A stretch of 64,000 bases of DNA from Bimuria novae-zelandiae CBS 107.79 (taxonomy: Eukaryota; Ascomycota; Dothideomycetes; Pleosporales; Didymosphaeriaceae), in NCBI GenBank assembly GCA_010015655.1, contig ML976710.1:310086-374085 (forward strand), written 5' to 3'. Both the position numbers and the translations under genes were made by a program. Position 1 is the stretch's first letter, and each line of letters starts with the position of its first letter. The notes under the pieces are model-generated. The model did no database searches. It was not told the DNA's origin and saw only the letters and a list, made by a program, of their open reading frames with translations. Below, piece after piece: positions 35,482 through 46,363 of this stretch.

Positions 35482-37148
35482 ATGTCTAACTTCGACTATT
35501 TTGGTAACATCTTCAGTGTGTGGGGCGGGTCGGAGGGAATCACCAAACCCCTTCCATGGTCTCTCCCAGGCTAAGTGCGACTACGACTCGAAGATGACGA
35601 CGACAAGGTGGAGGATAGCGAAGTAGGAAGTATCTAAGCAAGGTGCACTAGAAGACTAACAGCAGTAAGCACGGTCGCAAACGTCCACCGGCGAGGAAGA
35701 GACACCGGACGCTCTCACCTGCCCGCACTTGGCGAAGAAGAGGCGGACGAAACAGACCAAGCCCTGTCGATCTCGGAGGGGTCGTCGCTGCCGTCGCCCC
35801 CGCCGTTCTACGAAGAACAGGACGACAGCGAGGAGGCAGCATCCGATATATATGCGGAGTCTTCTCCTCGGCGGTCGTCCCCTCCGCTGCACGAACAGCA
35901 GGGCAACAGTAATGAGGTGGCGGCGGAGGCATATGCGAACTCGCCCCGGCCATTCCAAGAACAGCAGCCATCGTCACCCTTCTCTCTGTCGATTCATTGG
36001 CAACCACCGCCGTCATCATCGTCGTCGTCGTCATCCGCAAGATCCTCTCTGCAGCACGCGAACGGGTGAGAAGAAGAAGCTGATTTGATCAAGCAGACGG
36101 CGCGCATCAACCTTGGTTTGCGATGGCCGGTCAATCCATTCCACAAGAGCAATAACCGCTACACAATTACAATAGATGGAATCACGGTCACTGGGCACTG
36201 TAGCCACGCCACGATATGCAGAGACGCCACGATATGCAGAGACGCCACGATATGCAGAGACGCCACGATATGCAGAGACGCCACGATATGCAGAGACGCC
36301 GCGGTGGCACTCCTGCAGAAATATCGACTTCCCTTGGACGACCTATGGAAGTACGAGACCGGCGGTGGCGCGGAGGATGTGCTGCTGATATCCCATGGCT
36401 TTCTGCACATGGTGAAAGGCACCATACTCGAAGGCGTCGCGATGCAAATTGTTGGCTTCACCTACGACCCAGCGCGTCTCAAACTGCACCTTACCTGCAG
36501 CATCTGCCATGCTGTCTTCTGTGCCGCTGATTCGAGCCTGCACGCTCACCACCATCCCAATAGCGGTGTGCCTCTCCATTGCCCCCACTGCGAGGAACTC
36601 ATCTTCGACGAGGACGTCGCTGCGCTGCACAAGCACCTCAACCACATAGGGCACGCGGACGAGACGTCCATTTACACAACCATCAACGACAACCACAAGA
36701 AGCGGAGCAACGTCCGCGTCTTTCACTTGGAGTCAAAGGACCTGCCTATTTGTGGCCTCAAACTGGAGTACGATACCACCGGTGGTTCCGTCAACGCCCG
36801 AGAATTTACAGCCGTTATGTTCATCAGGGACAATCAAGAGTGATCTCCATAGGAAGTACCTCGGGTCGGCCTGGTGGGTCTGGTACTGTGGCCGCAGCGA
36901 ACCAGGCTCAGAAGACCGCGTTATCATCGACGACAGCTAGAGAGAAGATCTGTCTCACACTTGGGGATGCAGCTAGGAGGAGTATGATTCGCGGAATGGC
37001 TAAAAAGATTTTCAACACACTGGAGTGTGATGAGTGTGGCAGGGTGTTTTCGAGAGATGTCATTGCATACCGTGAGCACATGGCGGCGTACCATGGTATT
37101 AAATTTCAGTATGGCAAGACAACCGAGCCGGCGCGAATCTCCTTTTAG
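35482..37148 (+). pseudogene. Damaged C2H2 zinc-finger gene with internal tandem repeat
   Basis: A single frame from ATG 35482 (MSNFDYFGNIFSVWGG) to 36843 is open except for TAA at 35572, TAA at 35635 and TGA at 36067. Coding-like sequence (acidic, Ser/Pro-rich; FYEEQDDSEEAASDIYAE) runs through all of them. Past 36843 the reading continues one frame over (GSTSGRPGGSGTVAAANQ..) to a stop at 37146, which implies a one-base frameshift near 36830-36845. Recognisable parts are the minisatellite-encoded (ATICRD)5; cysteine/histidine pairs CSICHAVFC..HAHHH and CPHCEELIF..LHKHLNHIGH; and a terminal finger CDECGRVF..YREHMAAYH. No family is recognised. A short intron near 35630-35666 could remove one stop but would be unusually small. 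Alternatives are two shorter genes or sequencing errors. It starts the accessory island right of the PQ-loop gene. Confidence 0.6.
36208..36297. repeat. Five perfect 18-bp tandem repeats within the zinc-finger gene
   Basis: The unit GCCACGATATGCAGAGAC occurs five times without a mismatch. It is in frame and encodes ATICRD x5. A partial copy (GCCAC) precedes the array. Perfect identity suggests recent expansion. Confidence 0.97.
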
Positions 37149-37579
37149 GAATGTGAGACGCATGCAAAGGTGTTCGTAAGTAAGACAAGATGGATTCTCC
37201 ATCAACGGAAGCACTAGCTAGCTATATCTTGTTTTACACGTTCAGCCTATACCCATTGCGCGGGTTCCCTCACTATGTCAACCATTACTGAATCCTTTGC
37301 ACGTAGATTATCAACGGTTCCCTCACTGCGTCAGCCCTCTTGGAAAAGCAGGCGTGGTTCATGTTACTGGATTGTTTCACACGTAATATCTGATGGAGCT
37401 GCGTCGTGCCTTCCTTGTTTACCTCCCTAGCGGGGCACCGGGCCTCACCCTTCACACCTCACCCACCTCACCCATCTATGACTAGTCCTCGCACTAAGCT
37501 TTACCATTGAGCACCTACTGCATCCAAGCCGGTCCCTCCAACCAGCGCGCTCCATCGGCCGTAGCAAGCTGCAACTACC
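37149..37579. other. Spacer with diverged direct repeat
   Basis: This 430 bp lies between the two damaged genes. GGTTCCCTCACTATGTCA (37263-) and GGTTCCCTCACTGCGTCA (37316-) begin two related stretches, each continuing with TTACTG.AT..TTTCACACGTA-like sequence, which is an imperfect ~60-70-bp duplication. The promoter of the next gene presumably lies here. Confidence 0.45.
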
Positions 37580-39590
37580 ATGGCGACAATGCGCCCCACA
37601 CGTCGCGGTTATACGAGCGACGAGGAGGACGTGAGCAATAGTAGGTGTTCCACCGCTCAACTTGTTGAAAATCCGCTGAGAGTCTAGAGATGCCATCGGA
37701 AGACACCGTCGTACAAGCACGAGAAGAGCAAGAAGACTACACCTTATTACTAGATGAAGACGACAATGATTTATCGCAAGAGGAATTCACGCTCCCTAAC
37801 GACGAGCAAGACGAGCAAGAGCAAGAAGAGGAAGAAGAGGAAGCTGCGCGCTCACAGGTAGGCGACGACGACATCGACATTGTGTTCTACGACGAGGACG
37901 AGGAAGCGGCGCTCCAACAAGACGGCGACGACGACGGCGAAGAGGACCCTGTCCGTGAAGACGATATAAAGAGTCTTGTACACTTCCTCCTTGACCTCGT
38001 CGACGATACAAATGACCAGTGGCCACCGGCAGCCTACGTGCGGCACATGATGAAAGGATGCATGCTTAGTGATTGGGATGGACCTGATCCATTCACAGTA
38101 TTTGAGGCATTCCTACGAGAACTTCGGCGGGCTTTTACTAGAGGTAGTTCGGACGTGTACAAATCCAATGGCGTCGCCCCAGGCTCTCATCATCCTGCTG
38201 AACCAGAGGACGGCCCCGTGCATACCGAGGAAAGGCCACCGCTCCCTCCGTTGTACGGTCTGGAATCATACCAACAACCACCGGATCCGCAGCTGCACCG
38301 CATGGAGTCCGTCGTGGACATTTCGAGAGCGGCGTATGCGCATCTTGCCACCGATGCTGTGGACTGGACCGAGTTGTGGGCCAAAGGGCATGGTTTTTGC
38401 GTTCCACCAAAATGGGTGCGTGAGCACGAAGCCGCAAAGGAGCGGATTGTTGCAACGATTTGCCAATCCTTTTTGCAGAACAACAGCGACCTCGAGTTGG
38501 CGTTGCCGTTTAAACCGAGCCGGCCTATGTGCGGCGCGGAAACTACACGGGATGAGGTATTTGGTAGGGGAGACCCGCTGAGGAGCCGGTTCGGAGCAAC
38601 TGCGCTGGCGCTACGGTGGAGGGACGGGACGTCGAAAGCTCTACCAGTGTCTGTGGATCCCATCCTCGGTGGTCGCACCGCGATCCCAGTGTATATCGAT
38701 AATAATGCGTACGCCACAGATTCGGGAGACATTGCCCATATCAATAAGTGAGGGAAACAACTGGTAGGCTACTCAGCAAGTTTGAGGGCTTCCCCGTGTT
38801 GCTATTCCAAGATTCATACGTCGTTGACTCGGCATATACAATAAAGGGACCACTCCCAGCGCACGTCAAGGCCTATGCCCAAGTATAGTTTTTGAAGCTA
38901 ACGGTGTCATTATGCGACCCTGCGCTCCAACCCGACGCGGCTCGGCGATTCATGGTGCACGAGAAGCCAAGGGGCCGCTCTTCGACGACGCCAACGGAAT
39001 ACCACTACCATGCGTTTACAGATGTTGCGGCGACATTGGATTATGTAAAGCGGTTTGATCACGATATCACCTTTACCAATGGTGTTCCAGACGTTGCATT
39101 CGCTTCTCTCGCATTGAACGAATACACATTGACGCCGTCAACAAATGTAACACCTGCAGCCGATCCTGGACTGGTAAACGGTGTGGAGAAGTGTCTGGCG
39201 ATGCGCACCTGTTGGCGGCAAGCGGTCGAACGAGCGGATATCGATGTGACCGAGCAGAATACGCAGTTGTGTAACTACCACGAAGCGCGGGAGCTCGCTA
39301 TGAAAAACAACAAACAACTCGCCCTCAATGACCTTGCAACCGTAATCCGATATCTACCCCCGCTAGAATGGCGCGAACGAGAGGCGGTTAGGCCCAAATG
39401 GATCGCTCGCATCCAAGACATGTGCAAGATGCTGCTCGACTACCAATCCAGAAATGCAATCCTGGCCTTTTGGGAACGTTTTTCTGTGGTTTGCGATGTT
39501 TCCATGACATCTGTGAAGAGTGCATCCCGATGGTCGGTACTACCTAGGTATGTAGCCCTTCTCTCGCGTAAAGGTAGAAGTGGGCTATAA
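37580..39590 (+). pseudogene. Damaged large acidic protein gene, family unknown, 3'-truncated
   Basis: Exon 37580-37640 (MATMRPTRRGYTSDEEDVSN) splices by a 47-nt intron to 37688. The frame then runs to TGA 38749. An alternate frame picks up directly (ETTGRLLSKFEGFPVLLF), as if one base had been lost near 38745. It continues to TAG at 38886, then stays open in the same frame to 39590. Residues 20-120 are highly acidic (DEDDND, EQEEEEEEAA, DEDEEAA). Later segments look globular (DIKSLVHFLLDLVDD, AYVRHMMKGCMLSDWDGPDPF, RSRFGATALALRWRDG). No family was recognised. A donor-like GTATGT at the end suggests the gene once continued into the AT-rich transposon block that follows. One deletion, one nonsense codon and a lost 3' end argue for a pseudogene. 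Confidence 0.6.
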
Positions 39591-40129
39591 GGGCCAGAGT
39601 CTCCATGGTTATAGCAGGAAAGCATGTTAGGTAACCCTGTGATAGATAATACAATGGCTAAACTTTAATTACAAACGTACTTCTGTGTAGCCAGCTTTCA
39701 GCTTTACGCGAGAGCCGTTTTTAGTGGATTGCTCTACCTCTGCCATTCAGACCCCACCACAAAGGCTTGCGATACATTTAATGTAGAATTGATTAGGCAC
39801 TCCACCGTCGTCAGGTAGCCGAATCGCGCCACCCGAAAGATGTGATATTGTCGTTTCGTAAATTCCCGCTCACCATGTGACCTGCCCCACATGTTAGTAA
39901 TCGATTCTCGTACGTCATTTGAAACACGGATTTACTAGCTAAATATTAACCTTTTAATGCATTTAAAGAATCTATAAGTACTTTATAAGGTTACTAAATA
40001 AAGCTAGGTTACTACTAATAGTATTATAAGTTATAATTAATTATCTTAAAAATAATATTAGCGTTATAAAAATCTAAAAAGATACTAAAGTAGCCTACTT
40101 AATAAATAAGAGGATTTAACTTAGCCTAA

Positions 40130-40860
40130 AGTACTAGGGGCAGCCTTACCTGCCAGCCTACGTATAGTAGGGACGGCTACTATTACTACTATAGTACTAT
40201 CGCGAGAAGCTTAAAGAGTTACTATAAGACTAGCTAAATACCTATCTAGATAAAATGCAGGCTTTCTTATATAATAATTATAATATAAAAGCCTTATAAA
40301 TAACTATCTAGGAGACCCTCGCTAGTATAAGGTAAAATTAAAAAGTAATAACTAAAATAGTAGCTAAGCGTAACGTAGTTCTTGATTAAGCGTTTTAAGC
40401 TAACTACTAGCTAGCGTATAAAGTAGAGTAAGTAATAGTACTTAATAAGAGCGCTTATAATAAGCGTATAAGTAATTATAAGTATACTTAGTTAAAAGTA
40501 AATACGCTAGTTTAAGTATTATATTTAATATAAAAGTTAAAAAGGTAGAGCTTAATACTACCTATAAATATTAATAAGTATTTTAATTATCTTATCTAAT
40601 AAAAAGTAATCACGACAGAGCTAATAAAGGAGTTTATAGTTAATAAAGTACTATTATATTACACGCTATACCTAAGGCTACGCTTAGTAATTATAATAAA
40701 TAATACTTTTATTTATTAATTAGCTAAAATTTAATAGCTTTATTTAGACGCTAAAGTAGTACTTAAGTATCTATTATTATACTTATTTAATATAAACCTA
40801 ATTAAGTAGAGCTTCAGTTATAAATAATAAAAAACTTTTAGTAGGCGCATATTTTTTTAA
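40130..40860 (+). mobile_element. Tc1/mariner-type transposase relic
   Basis: Plus-strand translation across stops gives fragments in the order expected of fungal DDE transposases: YREKLKELL..WLNTYLDKMQAF-like, KSAYNKR..KY, YFNYLI..ITTELIKEFIVNKVLLYYT, VIIINNTFI (for the family's VIxMDNASIH) and LDAKVVLKYLLLYL..NLI (for LPPYSPDxNPIE). Catalytic Asp codons are lost (D to N). Termini and target duplications were not located. Confidence 0.6.
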
Positions 40861-41879
40861 GTTAGGCATGTAGGAGGTTTGCTATAATAACGTATAAGTA
40901 AGAAAGTACTTTAGCTACTTAAGCTAGTAAGTGTAAGTTATATAAAAAAAAATAAAAAGCTTAAGTAATTAATACGTTATTATTAAGTATAAATATTATT
41001 AAGTATTATAATAGTAGCCTATGTAGACTTATTGTTTACTAGTATTAAATTATCTATATTATAGTTTTATATAACTTTATTAATAAGTTAATTTAATATA
41101 CGTATACTTAGGCAATAACTTCCTTAAAATTAACTTTTATAGGCTAGAATTAGCAAAATAAAGAACGTAAATTCCTTAATAAAAGTATTTATAACGCGTC
41201 CTATATCTAGAAGCGATTAATAATATAATTAAAGTATAAAGTATAAGTAATTATAAATTAACGTTAGCAACCTAGCTTTAAGCTTTAGTAACTTCTTATA
41301 TTTACTATATAAATAAGCTCTTCTTGCCCTTATCCTTATCCACTTATTTCTCTCGCTCCTCTTGCTTCTTACGCTCTACACGCTCTTTCTTCTTCTTTAT
41401 ATTCTTTAGGTACTAAGCTTTTTACTTTAAAGTTAGTTCTTTAAATTTACGCTACTAGTGGATAGCATATACTTAAAATTTAAGTAATAAAAGTAGTAGT
41501 AGCTTTTATATTTTTTATTATAAGATATATAGCATGCTAGCCTCTAAAAGATTTATAAATATATTAAAATTAATTCTATTATTTTTAATTATAGTAAAAA
41601 CTTTTTTTACATTTCTACGACCTTTGTATAGACCTTTATTAAGCTACTACTATAAGAAAAGTAGTATTATATAATAGAGCTCCTCTACGTTACTATAAGT
41701 TAATAGATTCTACGTTAAAACTAGTAAGTTTATTTAGTAGGTAATTAGGCTCTTACTACTAAGTAAATAATTATTAAAATAGCTAACTTTATACTAATTA
41801 ACTTACTATAGACGTAATTGGTAATTTAAATATATCTTTTATTATAGGCTTACTATTAGAGTTATTTTACCTTTACTGT

Positions 41880-42095
41880 TGCCTAACCTGCTTACGAGAC
41901 CTCGCTATTATCAACCGAACGTTGTCTGACGGCGCTGCAACTGTACACCTTTGCAGCGACACCTCGCGGGCCCATATAGCGACTATATTGCCCTCGACGG
42001 GCATATGATCGGAGAATCGCACCACCAACGATTTAGTACGCTAAAAGTAGCACACATGAGTGTAGTTCGAGCACATGGTGTCCTGGCACCTCTAC
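41880..42095. other. GC-normal island inside the AT-rich block
   Basis: About 215 bp of balanced composition with sharp borders on both sides to TA-rich DNA. No ORF of note. It could be a low-copy insertion that escaped RIP, or host sequence between two repeat copies. Confidence 0.45.
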
Positions 42096-42310
42096 GTATC
42101 TTATATTTAGATAGCTAGCCTATTGCCTATCTAGTTAATTACTATAACGTTTAGTAGCTTAGCAAGTTAGTATTTAATAATAATAATTTATATTTAAAAG
42201 TTTTATAAGCTACTTACGCGTAACTAATTTAAAATAAGCACCTAAAGTAACTCTAGTAATAATACTAAGTTAAAATTTATATATATAGTAACCCCTAGGG
42301 GCGCTAATTA

Positions 42311-44063
42311 TAGTAACTTTTTTATATTAGTTTTTTTATTAGTAATCTTTTTCCTAGTGTCGCCGTATCCGGAAATGGAGGCTTCCTGAGCGGGAAAAGG
42401 CAGCTCGCTTGGCAGATCGCCGCTTTTATATGGCCCGTGCGCCGACTCTATCACATAAAAGTGCGCCGCCCTCGCCGGCCTATCCTCCTCCCTCCATCGT
42501 CTCTTCGCTCGCAGCACACCCCTTCCTCCCAATTGGTCGCTCGGTCTCGGCCGTGAGGCATTTTCCCACCCCCTGGCGATCATGCGACTGTGCACTGCCC
42601 AGATGGCTCCGAGCTTCCCTCCCTAGAAGGACCGACGATGAAGGCGCCTCGCCATGTCTAGGTCGATTCTCGCATTCTCTCCGCTGCTTTGCGAGCAGCT
42701 CTATCTCACTCTGGATTCCGGTCGCTCTGTGTCCCTCGCTTTCGCCATGGCTGAGCAGTGTTCACGGCACCTCCCCTCTACTCCGGCACCACCTATCAAC
42801 GAACTACTGCCATTCCTTCGGTTCCTCCTTTCAAACAAAGTCGCATGCCTGCTCGTCGCGGAGATCGCCGACCTGCCGCGTCATCGATCATGCGGAACGG
42901 CAACTGAAGCGCCTTGCACGCCTCGATAGCGTCTGAGCAGGAGGGGTCAGGCCCGTGCAATCTCAGCTAGGCCCTCAACAATTTCACGCAACTGCAAGCC
43001 TCGAGAGGACGATTGGCCTAGCTGCAAAGTCAGTTTCACGAGATAGCCCGAGGAGGCAGACCCAGCCAGGCTACGACCCGCTGTCCAGCCGTGCGGGAGG
43101 GCCCCGACATGTACTCGCCCAGTCTGCACTCGACACGGATTGGTGGAGCCTGGGTCCGCATGACTGCTTGCATGACGGCAGGCCGCGTTTCAGCGTCACA
43201 GATTCAGCTCCTTCCACAATCTGGACTCGCTCCCCTTTTCACGCTGATGCCGGAGATGCTTGCCCGGTCACGTCACGAACATCCGGCAAGGCAACTGAGC
43301 CGCCTTGGACGCTTTGTTGGTGTCTCAGCACGACGGATCAAGCTTGATTGTAACATCAGCTGAACAAAGTGGTCACTCAACAAACTTCCGGGATCAGCTC
43401 GCCCCCGGGAGCCGATTGGTCTCAACACGTCCAGTTCCATGGAAGAGCACACGAGACGAGCATGGCATATTACCCACCCATTGGCCGGATCGCACTGGTT
43501 AGTGGTTGGGGTTTTGGGCACACGCACGGCAAAGTTGCACTCCGGCGCTTCAGCTCCGTGAGTATGAAGGGCCAGAGCGGGCCTTCGGGCACGGAAAGGG
43601 TATGTTCGTGTGACCCCTTCCTTGCAAGGCTGATTCCGAGTTATGAAAGCCTCGAAGAGAGTTTGAACCCAGGTATGGGTTTCGGGGTCGCCGACGAGAT
43701 GACTATACGTGGACCGACCCTCGACAGAGAGGCGAGCTGCATTGCCCTGCCACATGCTGCGCTGGCTCTGCAACTTTCCGTGCCCACAACGAGGATCAGC
43801 GCTATCGTCACCGGCATCCCGTCCGAGAGGGAAAGGGGCTTCATGGGATGGTTGCATCGCCACCGCCACCAAATTCGACTCCAACCCGGCGGCCCATGGC
43901 GTCTCGACCGTCGTTTCGCTTAGACTGCCGACTGCTCCCTACTAGAGGGCTAAGGTCGTTCAAACCGGCTTTCCGACCATATAGTTGGCATGTGACCACG
44001 GAAGCGTTGCCTACTTAAACTGTCGAGGTTCCCCTTTTTAAACCAGCAGAACGCTACATCGCG
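42311..44063. other. GC-rich stretch with conflicting ORFs
   Basis: The sequence returns abruptly to coding-like GC content, with open frames on both strands (plus 42409-42936, 42654-42929, 43091-43363, 43369-43923; minus 43273-43884). None has recognisable domains or splice structure. A related ~70-bp module occurs twice (see repeat entry), which suggests decayed copies of one gene. I do not call a CDS. Confidence 0.4.
42866..43345 (+). repeat. Two related copies of a short coding-like module
   Basis: About 42866-42945 and 43245-43345 align over roughly 70 bp (both contain GGCAACTGA.GCGCC/GCCGCCTTG.ACGC and end near GTCTSAGCA). In one frame of each they encode similar basic peptides, IDHAERQLKRLARLDSV and HEHPARQLSRLGRFVGV. 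This looks like an old tandem or dispersed duplication. Confidence 0.4.
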
Positions 44064-45883
44064 ATGGCAGCAGCAATGGGAACATGCAACCCGCCTTTTT
44101 CTCTTCCGACCGAGTTTCGATTCGTCCATGAAAGACCTTCTGAGGCGAAGCCGGCCTCTCGACGCATACCCCCAAAAGGCATGCCGTATCACGGTGACAA
44201 ACCCCTCGGTATCACCGGCATCCCACGCTGCGATTCTTTTGAAGACAACCGCTTAGCGTGCCTGGGTAGGTAGTCCCTGAAGCCGGTGGAAATTGAACTT
44301 AGTCAGAGTAACGTGCCCACAGATGTTGGTGCATCCGCCGGTGCAATTGGTGATAGTGGTGACCGCGCGGATGGACATGACCGGAGTGGACCCGCCGATC
44401 ACGATGACAATTGGACGCTTTTTCGGGAGAGGGGCGTCAACTACGAGCAAAATGGGCATGCTAGAGATGTTCTCTCTATAACGAATGAGAGCCCACATGA
44501 GGGTTCTCCTACCGAGCGTGGTAGCCAAGGCAAGTAATGGTATACTTGCCTGTGACGAGTCTAACACTGCGCAGAGATCACAACCGGCATTGGCGGCCAT
44601 CAGGGACCCTTGATGGCCGATAGCGGCGAGGAGAGAGACTGTCGTGTGCAAGGGCCTGACGCGAGCGCACAGAATACGATGGGCGATCTTGTAGTGATGT
44701 CGAATGAAAGCGAAGTTATTGACTTGACGGATCCAGGTAAGCATGACTCTAGCATGGGCCGAAACCGGAACGAAATTAACGTGGGTGCAACTGGTGCAGG
44801 CGACGAGAGTACCGATGATGAACGTGAAGGGGAGGACAAGTGCTCTTCGCAAGGATCACGGAGCAGTAACCTTCAGCAAGATGCTCGCACCTCTACACAG
44901 CCTGCATCTGTTGAGAGCACTTCAGTCTCACCCTCAGTCAGCAGCATCCAGGCAGACAATACACTGCCTCGCGACGATCCACTGGTCATGATGGATACCA
45001 GTATTCCGTCTAGCGAGGAGCCACTTCTGGATTCTAGCATTCATGCAATCCAGAACTGTATGGTCGATGCTCAGCAGCTGCGAAACTTTGAGCAGGCGAG
45101 GGACGAAGGTACGCAGTCAAGACAGCAAATGCATCTTCATGCCTAACAGGAAAAGGCCACTTTGAACCTAGTCTAAGCAGTTGGAGCAATGACGACATCA
45201 AGAGCGATGACGATGAACATAACGATTGTAGCCACGACTAGAGCATGAGCGGCGAATTCTTCGATCGAAAACGGAGACGCGATGCTTCGAGCTGTGCCGC
45301 GGGCCGGAAGCGGCACTATCGCGCATCGAATGAAATATCAAAGGAGCAGTCGATAGATCTCGGACACGCTCCGACGCAACGAGAGCGCTCTACTTCCCTT
45401 CGCCCTACAGAACCTCCTTCAGACGTACGATCCCGCACCGATGCTGCTGAGGTACATGACGTCGAACACCCTGGGCTTAACATGAGTGACAGTGTAGGAT
45501 ACGATGCCTACACCTATTCTCCCAACATCAAAGAATTGCGAGCCTCGGACAAAACGGATCTCAACCACGAAAATGCAGATGACGATACCGAGTACGAGGT
45601 GAAGAGGATCCTAGCAGTCCGTCTTCATCGCGGGAGGACGCTGCAGTATACTGTCCGATGGCTTAGATACAAGGCCGATCCGGAATGGTACAACGCATCC
45701 AATTTCAAAAACTGCCCTTGCAAACTCCGCGGGTTCCACAAGGCTAATCCTACGAAGCCAGGCCCTCCGGCAAGGCTAAGTCACTGGGAACAGTGTTGGG
45801 AAGAGGACAGAGATGCAGATGATCATTCAGATGACGATAAGCCACAAAGGATCGCGCGTATAGGACGGAAAGCTGTAGAATAG
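44064..45883 (+). pseudogene. Chromodomain protein gene with in-frame stop and a GC-AG intron
   Basis: Proposed exons 44064-44265, 44323-44529, 44575-44736, 44800-45108 and 45150-45883 sum to 538 codons in one frame, interrupted only by TAG at 45239-45241 (about residue 323). The second intron has a GC donor (GCAAGT, 44530) and AG acceptor with CTAAC branch site; the third (63 nt) is in frame and optional. The N-terminal half is acidic and Ser-rich with a SUMO-interaction-like EVIDLTD (about residue 182). Residues about 440-500 form a chromodomain-like fold (EYEVKRILAVRL..LQYTVRWLRYKADPEWYNASNF) with the fungal continuation KLRGFHKANPTKPGPP and WEQCWEED. Such domains read histone methylation or occur in retroelement-derived proteins. 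It may be a nonsense-mutated gene, or two genes, the second starting at ATG 45245. It converges with the next gene. Confidence 0.65.
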
Positions 45884-46363
45884 ATCTTTCTAGAGTGCCT
45901 ATATAGCTAGCTAGGACATTGCATGCGTCGAGTGTCTGCAGGTTGCTGCATCTCAGAGTGCGACCCCTAGGTTCGCTGCAATGGTCGTCCTTTCTTCTCT
46001 TGACCGGGGGAGATGATCCACTCTGTCGACCTGAATGCTGCTCCGAGTACGCTTGGGTTGGCTCAAAAGACTTGGTCTGAGCATGAAGTACTTTAGATAC
46101 ATGAGGCAGTACCGGGCCACAGGGAGTTGAGCGAGGGGTCCCGGTCGACCACATGTGTCTATTCACTCAATTGCTCAAATTAACAGACCGCTTTGCATTG
46201 ATGTAACGTGCATAAACCATCTTCTGATGATCAAGGGCTTGCCGTACGAGGCCAGGTCGGACTAGAACAGTGCGTTGCCGAGTGTCATGTATGGTCTTTA
46301 AAACAGCGATTTTGGTACATCTCGCTCCCACATACGTGGACGTAATCCGTGGATTCGTTATCG
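45884..46363. other. Convergent 3' spacer
   Basis: This 480 bp lies between the stop codons of the chromodomain gene and the minus-strand hypothetical gene. No gene or repeat is seen. Confidence 0.6.

Larger units (their letters stand above)
39591..42310. other. AT-rich, RIP-degraded repeat block
   Basis: From about 39930 the sequence is dominated by TA/AT steps with no ORF over 60 codons on either strand. It contains a mariner-type transposase relic (40130-40860) and, near 41280-41480, a minus-strand stretch reminiscent of the basic Lys/Arg-coding part of the pogo elements elsewhere in the window. A GC-normal island at about 41880-42095 interrupts it. Confidence 0.7.

Noticed and set aside
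36208..36297. CRISPR-like array
   Set aside because: Units are directly adjacent without spacers and lie in a eukaryotic coding sequence.
36159..36461. Minus-strand ORF with repeated HIVASL units
   Set aside because: It is the complement of the 18-bp tandem array; the plus strand carries the zinc-finger reading frame.
43273..43923. Overlapping 203-codon minus and 184-codon plus ORFs
   Set aside because: Neither has a recognisable domain or better codon pattern than the other, so no CDS was called.
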